Assembly (NCBI GenBank): GCA_964536085.1
Contig: CAZHWR010000005.1
Span: 1-63,750 of the forward strand
Direction: 5' to 3'
DNA length: 63,750 nt
Source: CAZHWR01 sp964536085
GTDB taxonomy: Bacteria > Bacillota > Clostridia > Oscillospirales > Ruminococcaceae
The position numbers and the translations under genes are program-made. This document shows positions 8,499 to 17,678 of this stretch, piece by piece; within the stretch, counting starts at the first letter, position 1, and the number at the start of each line of letters is the position of its first letter. A model generated the notes under the pieces. The model saw only the letters and a program-made list of their open reading frames with translations, had not been told where the DNA came from and searched no databases.

Positions 8499-9179
8499 AT
8501 GAGAATCAGAAGGAAACCGTGGGCTGTGCCGGAGCTTGAAGCCTGCGGATTTTTTATTAAGACCCCCGGTGAACACAGGGGAGCGTGGAAGAAGGCGTTT
8601 TCCAAAAATCAGCCGCTTCATTTGGAACTGGGCTGCGGAAAAGGAGGGTTTATTTCGCAGATCGCCGTTAAAAATCCGGAAATCAACTATATAGCGGTGG
8701 ATATAAAAAGCGAAATGCTCGGACTTGCAAAGCGCAATGTAGAGCGGGAATTTGGGAAAGGAAATTTTCCGCAAAACGTTTTACTTACATCTTATGACGT
8801 TGAGCGTTTAAGCGATATTTTCAGCGAAAATGACCGCGTAGAAAGAATATATATTAATTTTTGTAATCCGTGGCCTAAGGCAAAGCACAACAAGCACCGC
8901 CTTACGCACACAAAACAGCTTATGACTTATAGGAACTTTCTTGTCGACGGCGGAGAGATAAGATTTAAAACCGATGACGACGGACTGTTTTTATCCTCAC
9001 AGCGGTATTTCAAGGAAGCGGGCTTTGATATAACGTATATAACTCATGATCTGCACGCTGAAAAGCGCCCGGATAATATACTTACAGAGCATGAGCGTAT
9101 GTTCAGCTCTGACGGCATCAAAATCAAATATCTTACAGCGCGAAAAGAGGAATACGATGAACGGAATAGCTATATTTGA
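8499..9179 (+). CDS. trmB: tRNA (guanine-N7)-methyltransferase
   Basis: Methylates G46 in the variable loop of tRNAs using S-adenosylmethionine. 226 residues, with the SAM-binding LELGCGKGGFI near the N-terminal third, YIAVDIKSEML, and the family signature INFCNPWPKAKHNKHRL, then TDDDGLF. ATG 8499 follows AAGGAG with an 11-base gap; a GTG at 8490 lies too close to that site. The 3' end overlaps the next gene by 23 bases, implying translational coupling. Confidence 0.95.
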   Translation: MRIRRKPWAVPELEACGFFIKTPGEHRGAWKKAFSKNQPLHLELGCGKGGFISQIAVKNPEINYIAVDIKSEMLGLAKRNVEREFGKGNFPQNVLLTSYDVERLSDIFSENDRVERIYINFCNPWPKAKHNKHRLTHTKQLMTYRNFLVDGGEIRFKTDDDGLFLSSQRYFKEAGFDITYITHDLHAEKRPDNILTEHERMFSSDGIKIKYLTARKEEYDERNSYI

Positions 9180-9843
9180 TTTGGACGGTACGCTTATCGA
9201 TTCGGTGGAAGATTTGGCAAGGGCTGTAAATCATGCTTTGCAAAAGCATGGATTTGCACCGCATGAAACTGGAAAATACTATCGTTTTGTGGGCAACGGA
9301 GTGATAAATCTTATAAAACGGGCCTTGCCAAAAACAGAGGCGCAAAATGATAAAATTGTTGCGGTTGTTAAAGATGATTTTGGCAAGTACTACGGCAAAA
9401 ACTATGCTGTTTGCACCAAGAAGTACGATGGAATAAGCGAAGCTGTAAATAAAATCAAATCCATGGGTCTTATTCTATGCGTTGTATCCAACAAGCCGGA
9501 TGTTTTCACCAAAACTATAGTTAATGAGTTTTTTGACGGAGTTTTTGACGAAATTATCGGCAACAGGGAAGAATTCCTTAAAAAACCTGCCCCTGACGCT
9601 GTTTTATATCTTTTAAAAAAATACTCGGTAAGCGGCAGACACTGTACTATTATCGGCGATTCGGACGTAGATATTATTACGGCAAAAAACGCCCGCGTTA
9701 ATTCTATCGGCGCGGCATGGGGCTTTCGCGGTAAATCGGAGCTTGAAAACGCAGGGGCTGATGATATCGCGTTTGCCCCTGATCAACTTCCAATGCTGGT
9801 AGCATCACAACTGATTAACAGGGATTGCAGTTTTCTTCAATAA
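9157..9843 (+). CDS. HAD-superfamily phosphatase (phosphoglycolate phosphatase-like)
   Basis: 228 residues. HAD motif I is IFDLDGTLIDS at the extreme N-terminus (nucleophile Asp), followed by a four-helix cap, motif II VVSNKP, the Lys in FLKKPAPDA and motif IV IIGDSDVDI. The arrangement is that of Gph/PpaX/beta-phosphoglucomutase-type subfamily I enzymes. The substrate cannot be fixed by sequence alone. ATG 9157 has AGAGG 6 bases upstream and lies inside the end of trmB. Confidence 0.85.
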   Translation: MNGIAIFDLDGTLIDSVEDLARAVNHALQKHGFAPHETGKYYRFVGNGVINLIKRALPKTEAQNDKIVAVVKDDFGKYYGKNYAVCTKKYDGISEAVNKIKSMGLILCVVSNKPDVFTKTIVNEFFDGVFDEIIGNREEFLKKPAPDAVLYLLKKYSVSGRHCTIIGDSDVDIITAKNARVNSIGAAWGFRGKSELENAGADDIAFAPDQLPMLVASQLINRDCSFLQ

Positions 9844-9905
9844 GTTTCCACGCTTAGTCGTTGGGCGTATTATGACCGAAATAACATGGCGGCAGGTAGA
9901 TGTAA

Positions 9906-11915
9906 ATGGTTTTTAGCTTGGCATTGGTCGGCAACCCGAACTGTGGAAAAACAACACTGTTTAATACTATCACCGGAAGCCGGCAATATGTTGGAAACTG
10001 GCCCGGCGTTACCGTGGAAAAAAAGGTCGGAAAAGCTGTGAACACTGACTGTGATATCATCGATCTTCCGGGAGTATACTCACTGTCGCCCTATTCCGCC
10101 GAAGAAATCGTAGCGCGGGACTGTGTTTTGAGCGACGCCGTTCAAGGGATAATAAATATAATCGACGGTACCAATATCGAACGAAATCTGTATTTAACCA
10201 CCCAGCTTTTAGAGCTTAAAAAGCCCATGGTCATAGCTATAAATATGATGGACGAATTGCAGTCGCACGGCGAAGAAATCGATTGCCCGCTGATGTCCGC
10301 GCTGTTAGGGGCGCCTGTGGTGCCTATTTCGGCGAAAAAAAGGATAAACATAGACAAATTAATAAAGCTTGCTCAAAAACAAGCGGAAGAAAAATCAATT
10401 CCGGGCGAAATATTCTATGATTTTAAAACTCAGACTGCATTAAACAACATAGCCGCGGTCGTAGCGCAAAATAATCATAACCACAGCCTGCCGATCATAT
10501 TTTGCGCGGCAAAGCTGCTTGAAAAAGACGATGACATACAAAAAAAGCTCCGATTGACGGACAAGCAAAATAAAGAAATATCAGGCATTATAAGCAGATA
10601 CGAAGACACTCAAGACAGCGATGAAAAGCTTGCAAACGCAAGGTATGACTTTATCACAAAAAGAATTGTAAACGAAACGGTAATACGCCCCGCGTTAAAA
10701 AAACGGACGGTTACTCAAATAATAGACGCTGTGGCGCTGAACCGCATTTTGGCTATCCCAATCTTCGCGGTGATAATGGTATGCGTTTTTTCGCTCACAT
10801 TCGGTCCGATCGGAGCCGCAGCGCAGGAACAGCTTGCTTTTTTCTTTGAAAACACACTGTCAAACACGGTAAAAGCCCTGCTTTCATACGCAAACGCCCC
10901 GGATTGGACATACGGACTGCTTATAGACGCAATAATAGGCGGCATCGGAGGCGTTCTGTCTTTTATTCCACAGATAACCATTCTGTTTTTCTGCCTCAGC
11001 TTATTGGAGGACAGCGGCTATATCGCGCGCGCAGCTTTAATTATGGATTGTCTGTTTGAAAAAATCGGGCTTTCGGGCAAGTCGTTCATACCGATGCTGA
11101 TGGGCTTTGGGTGCACTACTCCCGCCGTCATGGCGGCGAGAACAATGGAAAGCGAACACGAACGCCGCATGACGATACTGCTCACACCGTTTATGTCCTG
11201 TTCGGCGAGGCTGACGATATACGCGCTGTTTGCGGGAGTGTTCTTTAAAGAACACAGCGGACTTGTTGTGTGCAGCATATATCTGATTGGAATATTAGCG
11301 GCTGTGTTCTGCGGTCTGATACTTAAAAAGACGCTGTTTAAAAACGCAAGCTCTCCGTTTGTGCTGGAGCTTCCGCCGTACAGGATACCGTCCTTAAAGA
11401 CCCTGCTCGGGCACGTTTTGGAAAGGGTAAAAGGGTTTATCGTAAAAGCGGGAACGCTTATTTTTTCCATGAGCGTGGTAATTTGGCTGTGCCAAAACTT
11501 AAGCTTAGGATTAAGACCTGTCGAAAACCCGCGCGACAGTATTCTCGGCGTTATAGGGGCGGCGGTTTTGCCCGCGTTCGCTCCGCTCGGATTCGGCTCG
11601 TGGGAGGCGGCCGTTTCGCTGTTTACAGGGCTTGTCGCCAAGGAATCGGTCGTATCCACGCTGTCCGTCCTGCTTTCAGGCAGGGGAACGCTTGAGCAAT
11701 CACTTTTGCAGATTTTCACCCCGCTTTCGGCATATTCGTTTATGGTGTTCACCCTTTTATACCTGCCGTGTATATCCGCTTTTGCAGCTGTGCGCAGGGA
11801 AATGAACAGCGCTAAATGGACGGCAGCCACAGTTATTATTGAGCTTATAAGCGCATACTTGGTTTCCGCGCTTATATATCAAATCGGAACGCTTGTTTTA
11901 GGTGTTTTGCAATGA
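9906..11915 (+). CDS. feoB: ferrous iron transport protein B
   Basis: Fe(II) importer of the cytoplasmic membrane. 669 residues. The N-terminal G domain has G1 GNPNCGKTT (9-17), G3 DLPG (53-56) and G4 NMMD, followed by a helical linker and a polytopic membrane domain with the two Gate regions (FIPQITILFFCLSLLEDSGY and the GFIVKAGTLIFSMSV segment) plus GFGCTTPAVMAARTM. The length is typical of Firmicute FeoB. No FeoA is encoded next to it. Its stop overlaps the ATG of a small Cys-rich peptide. The ribosome site is weak (AGGTAG). Confidence 0.96.
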   Translation: MVFSLALVGNPNCGKTTLFNTITGSRQYVGNWPGVTVEKKVGKAVNTDCDIIDLPGVYSLSPYSAEEIVARDCVLSDAVQGIINIIDGTNIERNLYLTTQLLELKKPMVIAINMMDELQSHGEEIDCPLMSALLGAPVVPISAKKRINIDKLIKLAQKQAEEKSIPGEIFYDFKTQTALNNIAAVVAQNNHNHSLPIIFCAAKLLEKDDDIQKKLRLTDKQNKEISGIISRYEDTQDSDEKLANARYDFITKRIVNETVIRPALKKRTVTQIIDAVALNRILAIPIFAVIMVCVFSLTFGPIGAAAQEQLAFFFENTLSNTVKALLSYANAPDWTYGLLIDAIIGGIGGVLSFIPQITILFFCLSLLEDSGYIARAALIMDCLFEKIGLSGKSFIPMLMGFGCTTPAVMAARTMESEHERRMTILLTPFMSCSARLTIYALFAGVFFKEHSGLVVCSIYLIGILAAVFCGLILKKTLFKNASSPFVLELPPYRIPSLKTLLGHVLERVKGFIVKAGTLIFSMSVVIWLCQNLSLGLRPVENPRDSILGVIGAAVLPAFAPLGFGSWEAAVSLFTGLVAKESVVSTLSVLLSGRGTLEQSLLQIFTPLSAYSFMVFTLLYLPCISAFAAVRREMNSAKWTAATVIIELISAYLVSALIYQIGTLVLGVLQ

Positions 11916-12073
11916 CCGCGGCGCTGAGATATGCAATAATCGGTTTTTGCATAATGCTGATTATGCTTGCGGTATATATTCTAATCAAAAGCATATCGAA
12001 AATATTCAAAGGAAAATGCGTTAACTGTGTATTCTGCCAAAGCTGTGAAAAAAGGCGAAACGCTGAAGAATAG
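11912..12073 (+). CDS. FeoB-associated Cys-rich membrane peptide
   Basis: 53 residues: one transmembrane helix (about 8-26), a basic stretch and a Cys cluster CVNCVFCQSC near 36-45. This matches the small FeoB-associated Cys-rich proteins that accompany feoB in clostridia. Start and feoB stop overlap as ATGA, so translation is coupled. It may bind iron or take the place of FeoC-type partners; that is inference. It is followed by a terminator, so feoB and this peptide form the end of the unit. Confidence 0.85.
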   Translation: MTAALRYAIIGFCIMLIMLAVYILIKSISKIFKGKCVNCVFCQSCEKRRNAEE

Positions 12074-12091
12074 AATAAAAAATAATCTCAT

Positions 12092-12129
12092 AGGATATAG
12101 CAGGAAACTTTTCTACTGTATCCTTTTTT
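12092..12129 (+). terminator. terminator after the feoB unit
   Basis: AGGATATAGCAGGA pairs with TTCTACTGTATCCT, allowing wobble pairs, and is followed by TTTTTTG. Confidence 0.75.
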
Positions 12130-12143
12130 GTGTGGTGCTGTGA

Positions 12144-12440
12144 ATGGATATGAGCTTTTGCGATTTAAAAAATAAAGAGGTAATCAATATAAAAAACGGA
12201 TGCCGTTTGGGAAACGTGGACGATATCTGCTTCGACAGTGAAACAGCTAATATAAAATCGCTAATAATATTCGGTAGATTAAAGTGTTTCGGACTTTTCG
12301 GCAGGGAGGAAAATATAATCATCTGCTGGGACGAAATCGAGATGTTCGGGGAAGATACAGTTTTGATAAATCCAAAGCGCAGATTGGATACAAAGAAGAT
12401 GAAGCGCAGTCATTTAAAAAATTTGTTCGGATTCGAATAA
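12144..12440 (+). CDS. YlmC/YmxH family PRC-barrel sporulation protein
   Basis: 98 residues, a single PRC-barrel-like domain: SFCDLKNKEVINIKNGCRLG, then DDICFDSETANIKSLIIFG and a C-terminal EDTVLIN segment. These match the YlmC/YmxH family found beside sporulation loci in Firmicutes. The precise role is unknown. Start could be ATG 12144 or the ATG two codons later; neither has a strong Shine-Dalgarno site. It lies 149 bases upstream of spoIIGA, which fits its usual neighbourhood. Confidence 0.85.
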   Translation: MDMSFCDLKNKEVINIKNGCRLGNVDDICFDSETANIKSLIIFGRLKCFGLFGREENIIICWDEIEMFGEDTVLINPKRRLDTKKMKRSHLKNLFGFE

Positions 12441-12589
12441 CAAACCTGACTTTTAGAATTTATCCAATTAAAATTTTTATAAAGTATAATGAAAATTATA
12501 TCCTGTTAAGCAGTTGGATAAGTCTAACTTAATGTGACATTTTTTGACCGTGCCTTTATTTATAATATTTTGTAAGGGCGGGATACATA

Positions 12590-13456
12590 ATGACTGTGAT
12601 ATATGTTGACATTTTAATCGCCGTAAATCTGGTTATAGATTTTTTAATGCTGCTTTCATCAGCAAAGCTAATGTCTTATAAGCCAAAGCGTTTCAGACTG
12701 CTTTTGGGAGCGGTATTTGCATCGCTTTTGTCACTGTTGATTTTAACCGATATAAATCCTGTTTTGCTGTTTTTTGTGAAGATACTCGGTCTTGCGGCGG
12801 CTGTTTTTATTACTTTCGGCTTCAAAACACCGACAATGTTTATTAAAGCGCTGGTTGTATTTTTAGGTGTAAACTTCGTATTTGCAGGAGTGGTAGCAGC
12901 AGTTTGGTTTTTGCTTTCGCCGGCAGGAATGATGATGAAAAACGGCGTTGTATATTTCAATATTTCTCCTATTGCGCTGATTTTATCTGCCGCCGCCGCG
13001 TATTTAATAATGACGTTAATAGAGTACATACTGAAAAAACGCGAAAAACCCGAGCAGATATATTCGATAAAAATCGCTATCGATAACAAGACCACTGAGA
13101 TAAACGCACTGTACGACACGGGAAATAATATCGTGGACGCTATTTCGGGTCATCCTGTCACGGTGTGCGAGCTTGACAGCATATGCGAGCTTTTACCATA
13201 CGAGGACGTAGTCGCTATATCGGAGTTTGTGTGTAAAGGCGGAGAACTTAACAGTAGTTTCCTGGTGAAGAAAAAGATGAAACTGGTGCCTTATCATGTT
13301 ATAAATTCAAACGGCATAATGGTTTGCATTGAACCCGACAGCATTGAAGTTAAAACTCAGGGAGAATACAGAAAAATCAACAGCGAGATAGGAATTACCT
13401 CCTGCAAACTGTCGCAGGGAGAATTTCAGGCTATTTTAAATTCCAAGTGTCTATAA
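12590..13456 (+). CDS. spoIIGA: sigma-E processing peptidase SpoIIGA
   Basis: Membrane aspartic protease that removes the pro-sequence of sigma-E in the mother cell. 288 residues: about five transmembrane helices in residues 1-147, then a cytosolic protease domain with the catalytic signature LYDTGNNIVD (Asp176) and SGHPVTVCE. It is followed after 20 bases by its substrate gene sigE, the canonical arrangement. In relatives the operon is controlled by Spo0A; I do not see a convincing Spo0A box here. GGGCGGG precedes the ATG. Confidence 0.95.
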   Translation: MTVIYVDILIAVNLVIDFLMLLSSAKLMSYKPKRFRLLLGAVFASLLSLLILTDINPVLLFFVKILGLAAAVFITFGFKTPTMFIKALVVFLGVNFVFAGVVAAVWFLLSPAGMMMKNGVVYFNISPIALILSAAAAYLIMTLIEYILKKREKPEQIYSIKIAIDNKTTEINALYDTGNNIVDAISGHPVTVCELDSICELLPYEDVVAISEFVCKGGELNSSFLVKKKMKLVPYHVINSNGIMVCIEPDSIEVKTQGEYRKINSEIGITSCKLSQGEFQAILNSKCL

Positions 13457-13476
13457 TATAAAGGGGTGCATCATAA

Positions 13477-14184
13477 ATGGAAATAGGGCAAAAAATACTG
13501 TCTCTGCTTGAAAAACTGGGTTTTCTCAATTCCGTTCATTACATAAACGGTCCCGAAACGCTTCCTCCGCCTTTGACGAGGGATGAAGAACAAATCGTTT
13601 TCAGAAAGCTTGAAGTCGGAAATGATAAAAGCGCAAAGGATCAGCTGATTGTTCATAATCTAAGACTGGTCGTATACATAGCGAAAAAGTTTGAATCAAC
13701 AGGCGTTGGCGTAGAGGATCTTATATCTATCGGCACGATAGGACTGATTAAAGCTGTCAACACATTTTGCCCTTCAAAAAACATCAAGCTTGCGACTTAC
13801 GCTTCGCGCTGCATAGAAAACGAAATTTTAATGTATCTGCGAAAGAGCACCCAGCACAAAAACGATATATCTATCGATGAGCCGCTCAATGTCGACTGGG
13901 ACGGCAACGAGCTTCTACTTTCCGACGTATTGGGCACCGAGTTTGACAGCGTTAACAAAAACATCGAATATGAAGCGGAAAAGCAGATGCTGTGCGACTG
14001 CATATCAAAGCTCCCGCCGCGCGAAAAACTCATTATGGAGATGCGTTTCGGGCTTTCAGGCCGCGCAGAACACACGCAAAAACAGGTTGCTGAAATAATA
14101 GGAATTTCACAGTCGTATATATCAAGACTCGAAAAAAGAATCATAAAAAAATTGAAAAAAGACATGGAAAAAATATTTGCATAA
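13477..14184 (+). CDS. sigE: RNA polymerase sporulation sigma factor, pro-sigma-E
   Basis: Early mother-cell sigma factor. 235 residues. The N-terminus carries an amphipathic pro-sequence (MEIGQKILSLLEKLGFLNS) leading into HYINGPETLPPPLTRDEE, which aligns with the SpoIIGA cleavage region of Bacillus pro-sigma-E. Region 2 has NLRLVVYIAKKFESTGVGVE, DLISIGTIGLIKAV and the TYASRCIENEILMYLR helix. Region 4 has the helix-turn-helix TQKQVAEIIGISQSYISRL. AAAGGGGTG precedes the ATG. Downstream sigG is in the same orientation. Confidence 0.96.
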   Translation: MEIGQKILSLLEKLGFLNSVHYINGPETLPPPLTRDEEQIVFRKLEVGNDKSAKDQLIVHNLRLVVYIAKKFESTGVGVEDLISIGTIGLIKAVNTFCPSKNIKLATYASRCIENEILMYLRKSTQHKNDISIDEPLNVDWDGNELLLSDVLGTEFDSVNKNIEYEAEKQMLCDCISKLPPREKLIMEMRFGLSGRAEHTQKQVAEIIGISQSYISRLEKRIIKKLKKDMEKIFA

Positions 14185-14188
14185 CGCA

Positions 14189-14217
14189 GTATAAAAATTC
14201 CCCATCCGACCATAATG
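14189..14217 (+). promoter_or_regulatory. possible sigma-F/sigma-G-type promoter of sigG
   Basis: GTATA at 14189-14193 and CATAATG at 14211-14217, 17-base spacer. The -10 differs from the sigma-G consensus CATNMTA only in its last base. Position fits independent forespore expression of sigG, as known in Bacillus. Short degenerate motif, so tentative. Confidence 0.4.
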
Positions 14218-14247
14218 AAAATGAAACAGTTGGTTGGGGGAGTAATT

Positions 14248-15021
14248 GTGTATATAAATAAAGTAAGTATATGCGGAGTAAATACGTCTAAGCTTAAGGT
14301 TTTAAAAGAAAAAGAGAAAATGGAGCTTTTAAAACGCTCAAAACAGGGTGATGAAGCGGCCCGAAACGAGCTGATAAACGGCAATTTAAGGCTTGTTTTA
14401 AGTGTCATACAGCGCTTTATAAACCGCGGGGAAAATCTGGACGATCTTTTTCAAGTGGGCTGCATAGGACTGATAAAGGCGATAGACAATTTTGATTTAA
14501 CAAAACCCGTGCGCTTTTCGACTTATGCCGTACCTATGATTATAGGCGAAATCAGGCGCTATCTGCGCGATAATAATTCCGTCAGAGTAAGCAGATCGAT
14601 TAAAGACACGGCGTACAAGGCGATGCAGATAAAAGAGCGGCTTACCAACGAGCTTAACCACGAGCCGACAGTCGAACAGATAGCTAAAGAAATGGAAGTG
14701 GACAAAGAGGACGTGGTTTTGGCGCTGGAAGCGATTGTTGACCCAGTTTCGCTGTATGAGCCTGTATTTTCCGACGGCGGCGACACGATATATGTTATGG
14801 ATCAGGTGTCAGACAGTTCAAACGATTCGGATTGGCTGGACGAGCTTTCAATAAAAGAGGCGATAGGGGATTTAAGCGAACGCGAAAAGCACATATTAAG
14901 GCTTAGATTTTTCAAAGGTAAAACACAGGTAGAGGTGGCAAAGGAAATAGGAATAAGTCAGGCGCAGGTCTCGCGGCTTGAAAAAGGCGCGCTAGACAGC
15001 ATAAAAAACAATATGAAATAA
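14248..15021 (+). CDS. sigG: RNA polymerase sporulation sigma factor sigma-G
   Basis: Late forespore sigma factor. With the GTG start at 14248 the protein is 257 residues and begins MYINKVSICGVNTSKLKVLK, matching Bacillus SigG (which has KVEICGVDTSKLPVL). GGGGGAG precedes it at good spacing. An upstream ATG would add an unsupported extension. Region 2: NGNLRLVLSVIQRFINRGEN, DLFQVGCIGLIKAIDNFDL and FSTYAVPMIIGEIRRYLRD. Region 4: TQVEVAKEIGISQAQVSRLEKGA. Lies just after sigE, the standard Firmicute order, and ends at a strong terminator. Confidence 0.96.
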   Translation: MYINKVSICGVNTSKLKVLKEKEKMELLKRSKQGDEAARNELINGNLRLVLSVIQRFINRGENLDDLFQVGCIGLIKAIDNFDLTKPVRFSTYAVPMIIGEIRRYLRDNNSVRVSRSIKDTAYKAMQIKERLTNELNHEPTVEQIAKEMEVDKEDVVLALEAIVDPVSLYEPVFSDGGDTIYVMDQVSDSSNDSDWLDELSIKEAIGDLSEREKHILRLRFFKGKTQVEVAKEIGISQAQVSRLEKGALDSIKNNMK

Positions 15022-15022
15022 T

Positions 15023-15060
15023 AAAAAACCGCGGCACAAAGCTTTGTGCCGCGGTTTTTT
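15023..15060 (+). terminator. intrinsic terminator of sigG
   Basis: A perfect palindrome, AAAACCGCGGCACAAAG with its complement, ending in six Ts. Confidence 0.96.
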
Positions 15061-15247
15061 ATTAATATAATCTACAATCAACGGAGGAATATCGTCATTT
15101 TCGGAAATCACTTTCTGAAGCTAACTTACTTTGCCAATTATATCTCAACATATATATCCATGCAATGAGACGGTTTTATAAATTCACACAAAAATTCAAA
15201 TTGCGCTCTCTATTGTACCATGTGACATCATTTTATTCCACATTATA

Positions 15248-15283
15248 TTCTAAAAGCAAAATATGCGGAGATAATTCTCCGCA
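15248..15283 (-). terminator. terminator of the aro operon
   Basis: TGCGGAGA/TCTCCGCA stem with loop TAAT, followed on the minus strand by TATTTTGCTTTT. It lies 19 bases past the aroC stop. The 187 bases between here and the sigG terminator are AT-rich and show nothing recognisable. Confidence 0.7.
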
Positions 15284-15301
15284 CATCGCCTGAACTTATA
15301 T

Positions 15302-16381
15302 TCATATCAAAAAGCTCGCAAGCGCGATGCTCATACAGCTTTCGATAACCGGAACCGCCCGAACTGCAACGCAGGGGTCATGCCTGCCTTTTATGGCTAT
15401 TTCGGCATTTTTGTTTTGCTTAAAATCTATGGTATTCTGCGGTTTTGCGATGGACGGAGTGGGTTTTAACGCCGCTTTGAATATTATAGGCATGCCCGAA
15501 GTTATCCCTCCCAATATTCCGCCATGGTTGTTGGTAGTGGTTTTAATCTCGCCCGATTCGTCCGCATAAAAATCATCGTTGTTTTCACTTCCGAATAGCT
15601 TTGCAGCGCCGAATCCGACTCCGAATTCTATGCCTTTTACCGCAGGAACGCCGAAAACAAGCGAAGAAATCACGTTCTCAATTCCGCCGAACATCGGGTT
15701 GCCGAGTCCTGCGGGAACGTTGACTGCGGCGCATTCGATAACGCCGCCTACAGAATCAAGATCAAGCCTTGCCGCTTCAATAGCGCTTTCAATAAAAGGC
15801 GCGGCGGAATCGTTGATTACCGGCACTTTTTTCGTTTTAACGCGATCCAAAAGCTCCGGGGAAATATCCCTGGGGTCAAACAAATCGTCGCAGGCGTCTT
15901 TTACCGAGGCAAGGTGCGCTCCAACGGTTATTCCGTGCTGTTTCAAATACAGTTCGCACACTGCGCCCGCATAAACGATGGGTGCTGTGAGTCTGCCCGA
16001 AAAATGACCGCCGCCGCGAATATCGTTAAATCCCGAATATCTTTTAAATCCGGTATAGTCGGCGTGACCGGGACGCGCGAGCGTCTGCATCTCGCTGTAG
16101 TCGCCCGAATGCGTATCTGAATTATTTATAACGCAGCAAATCGGAGTTCCTGTTGTGTGCCCTTCGCAAATACCCGAATAAATCACAGGAGTGTCGCTTT
16201 CCGAACGCGCAGTGGACATCCTGTTTTTTCCGGGTCTGCGGCGGTCCATCATCTGCAATATAAAATCCTCGTCGATTTTAATCCCGGCCGGGAAGCCGTC
16301 GATAACAACGCCGATTCCTTTGCCGTGAGATTCTCCGAAAACGGAAATTTTGAGTCCGTTATTGCTCCATGCTGACGACAT
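15302..16381 (-). CDS. aroC: chorismate synthase
   Basis: Last step of the shikimate pathway: EPSP to chorismate, needing reduced FMN. 359 residues from ATG 16381, which has AGGAGGAA upstream. Signatures: GESHGKGIGVVIDG, RPGKNRMSTARSESD, ARPGHADYTGFKRY, DIRGGGHFSGRLTAP, and C-terminal KGRHDPCVAVRAVPV. The start overlaps the end of aroA by 23 bases, so translation is probably coupled. Fourth and last gene of the minus-strand DAHP synthase-aroB-aroA-aroC operon. Confidence 0.97.
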   Translation of the reverse strand: MSSAWSNNGLKISVFGESHGKGIGVVIDGFPAGIKIDEDFILQMMDRRRPGKNRMSTARSESDTPVIYSGICEGHTTGTPICCVINNSDTHSGDYSEMQTLARPGHADYTGFKRYSGFNDIRGGGHFSGRLTAPIVYAGAVCELYLKQHGITVGAHLASVKDACDDLFDPRDISPELLDRVKTKKVPVINDSAAPFIESAIEAARLDLDSVGGVIECAAVNVPAGLGNPMFGGIENVISSLVFGVPAVKGIEFGVGFGAAKLFGSENNDDFYADESGEIKTTTNNHGGILGGITSGMPIIFKAALKPTPSIAKPQNTIDFKQNKNAEIAIKGRHDPCVAVRAVPVIESCMSIALASFLI

Positions 16382-17639
16382 TTGCTTTTCCTCCAATTTT
16401 GTTATAATCCTCATAAAAGCAGGGATAGGATTTGTTTACTGCTTCACAATTTTTAATAATCGCGTCCGAACGGCATATGCATGCGGCTACCGCCGCCGCC
16501 ATCGCTATGCGATGGTCGTTAAAGCTGTCAATAGTTCCTCCGGATAGCTTTTCGCCGTTTCCTTCGATGATAATTTTTCCGCTTTGCTCGTACGCCTTAC
16601 CGCCAAGCGAATTTACAAGCGCAATGCTGGAAGCAACGCGGTCGCTCTCTTTTATCCTGAGCCGCTCGATATCGCTTATCTCAGATTTTCCGCGGCACGC
16701 GGCTCCCAAAACACAAAGCGCGGGAACCAAATCGGGAATATCCGCGGCGCTGACTTTAAAAGGGGATAGCGTATCGGCGCAAACCGATATGGAGCTATTG
16801 TCTGCTTTGATTTCGGCACCGCACGAACGCAATATGTCGATTATATGCTTATCGCCTTGCACAGAGCTTAAATTAAGTCCTGTGCATTCAATTTTGTTGC
16901 CTTTAAGCGCGGAGGCGACAAGAAAAAACGCCGCCTGTGAAAAATCCGCTTCAACAGTGAAATCGCACGGCTTAAACCGCTGACCGCCGCTGACCTTATA
17001 GCCATACTCGGTTTGAAAAACCTTTATGGAAAACTGTTTTAAAACATCTATAGTTATATCTATATACGGCTTCGATTCAAGCCTGCCGTTAATGTGAATT
17101 TCGCTTTCTCCGTTTACAAGAGGCAGGGCGAGCAAAAGACCTGTGATAAACTGTGAGCTTATTCCGCCGTCGATATAAAACTTGCCTCCAAATAGCCGTC
17201 CGCTTGTGCGAAACGGCATGGTTCCCTGATAGTCAAAGCTTACGCCGTGATCAACAAATTCTGTAAGATACGGCGTTATCGGTCGCGACGGAAGCTTTCC
17301 TTTTCCGAAATACTGCGCGTTTATTCCAAGAGCACAGCATATGGGAATGATAAACCGCAGCGTGGAACCGCTTTCATTGCAGTATATATCCGCGTTTTTT
17401 ACATTTGTTTTTCCGCCTATACCCGTCACAACCACGCTGTCTCCGTTGAACTCAAATTCAGCGCCTGCCGCTTTCATTGCCTGAACAGTGGCAAGTATGT
17501 CCTTTGATTGCCTAATGTTATGTATACGGCTTGTTCCGTCCGCCAGCGCCGCGCATATAAGCGCGCGGTGGGAAGCGCTTTTTGACGGAGGAACACGAAT
17601 TTTTCCACTGAGCTGTGACGGTGAAATAACTGCGTGCAT
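16359..17639 (-). CDS. aroA: 3-phosphoshikimate 1-carboxyvinyltransferase (EPSP synthase)
   Basis: Joins phosphoenolpyruvate and shikimate-3-phosphate. 426 residues from ATG 17639 (AAAGGAA 8 bases upstream; an ATG six codons earlier lacks this spacing). Features include the N-terminal KIRVPPSKSASHRALI (Lys and Ser contacts), the NESGSTLRFIIP motif, LPSRPITPYL, DFSQAAFFLVASAL, RIKESDR and FNDHRIAMAAAVA. Lies between aroB and aroC and overlaps aroC. Confidence 0.96.
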   Translation of the reverse strand: MHAVISPSQLSGKIRVPPSKSASHRALICAALADGTSRIHNIRQSKDILATVQAMKAAGAEFEFNGDSVVVTGIGGKTNVKNADIYCNESGSTLRFIIPICCALGINAQYFGKGKLPSRPITPYLTEFVDHGVSFDYQGTMPFRTSGRLFGGKFYIDGGISSQFITGLLLALPLVNGESEIHINGRLESKPYIDITIDVLKQFSIKVFQTEYGYKVSGGQRFKPCDFTVEADFSQAAFFLVASALKGNKIECTGLNLSSVQGDKHIIDILRSCGAEIKADNSSISVCADTLSPFKVSAADIPDLVPALCVLGAACRGKSEISDIERLRIKESDRVASSIALVNSLGGKAYEQSGKIIIEGNGEKLSGGTIDSFNDHRIAMAAAVAACICRSDAIIKNCEAVNKSYPCFYEDYNKIGGKANVVSMEQ

Positions 17640-17678
17640 ATTGTGCGTTCCTTTCATTCTGATAATGAGATTTGATTT

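Noticed and set aside
11018..11830. Minus-strand 270-codon frame inside feoB
   Set aside because: Fully antisense to a secure feoB; its composition (Ser, Thr, Pro rich) is that of a shadow frame.
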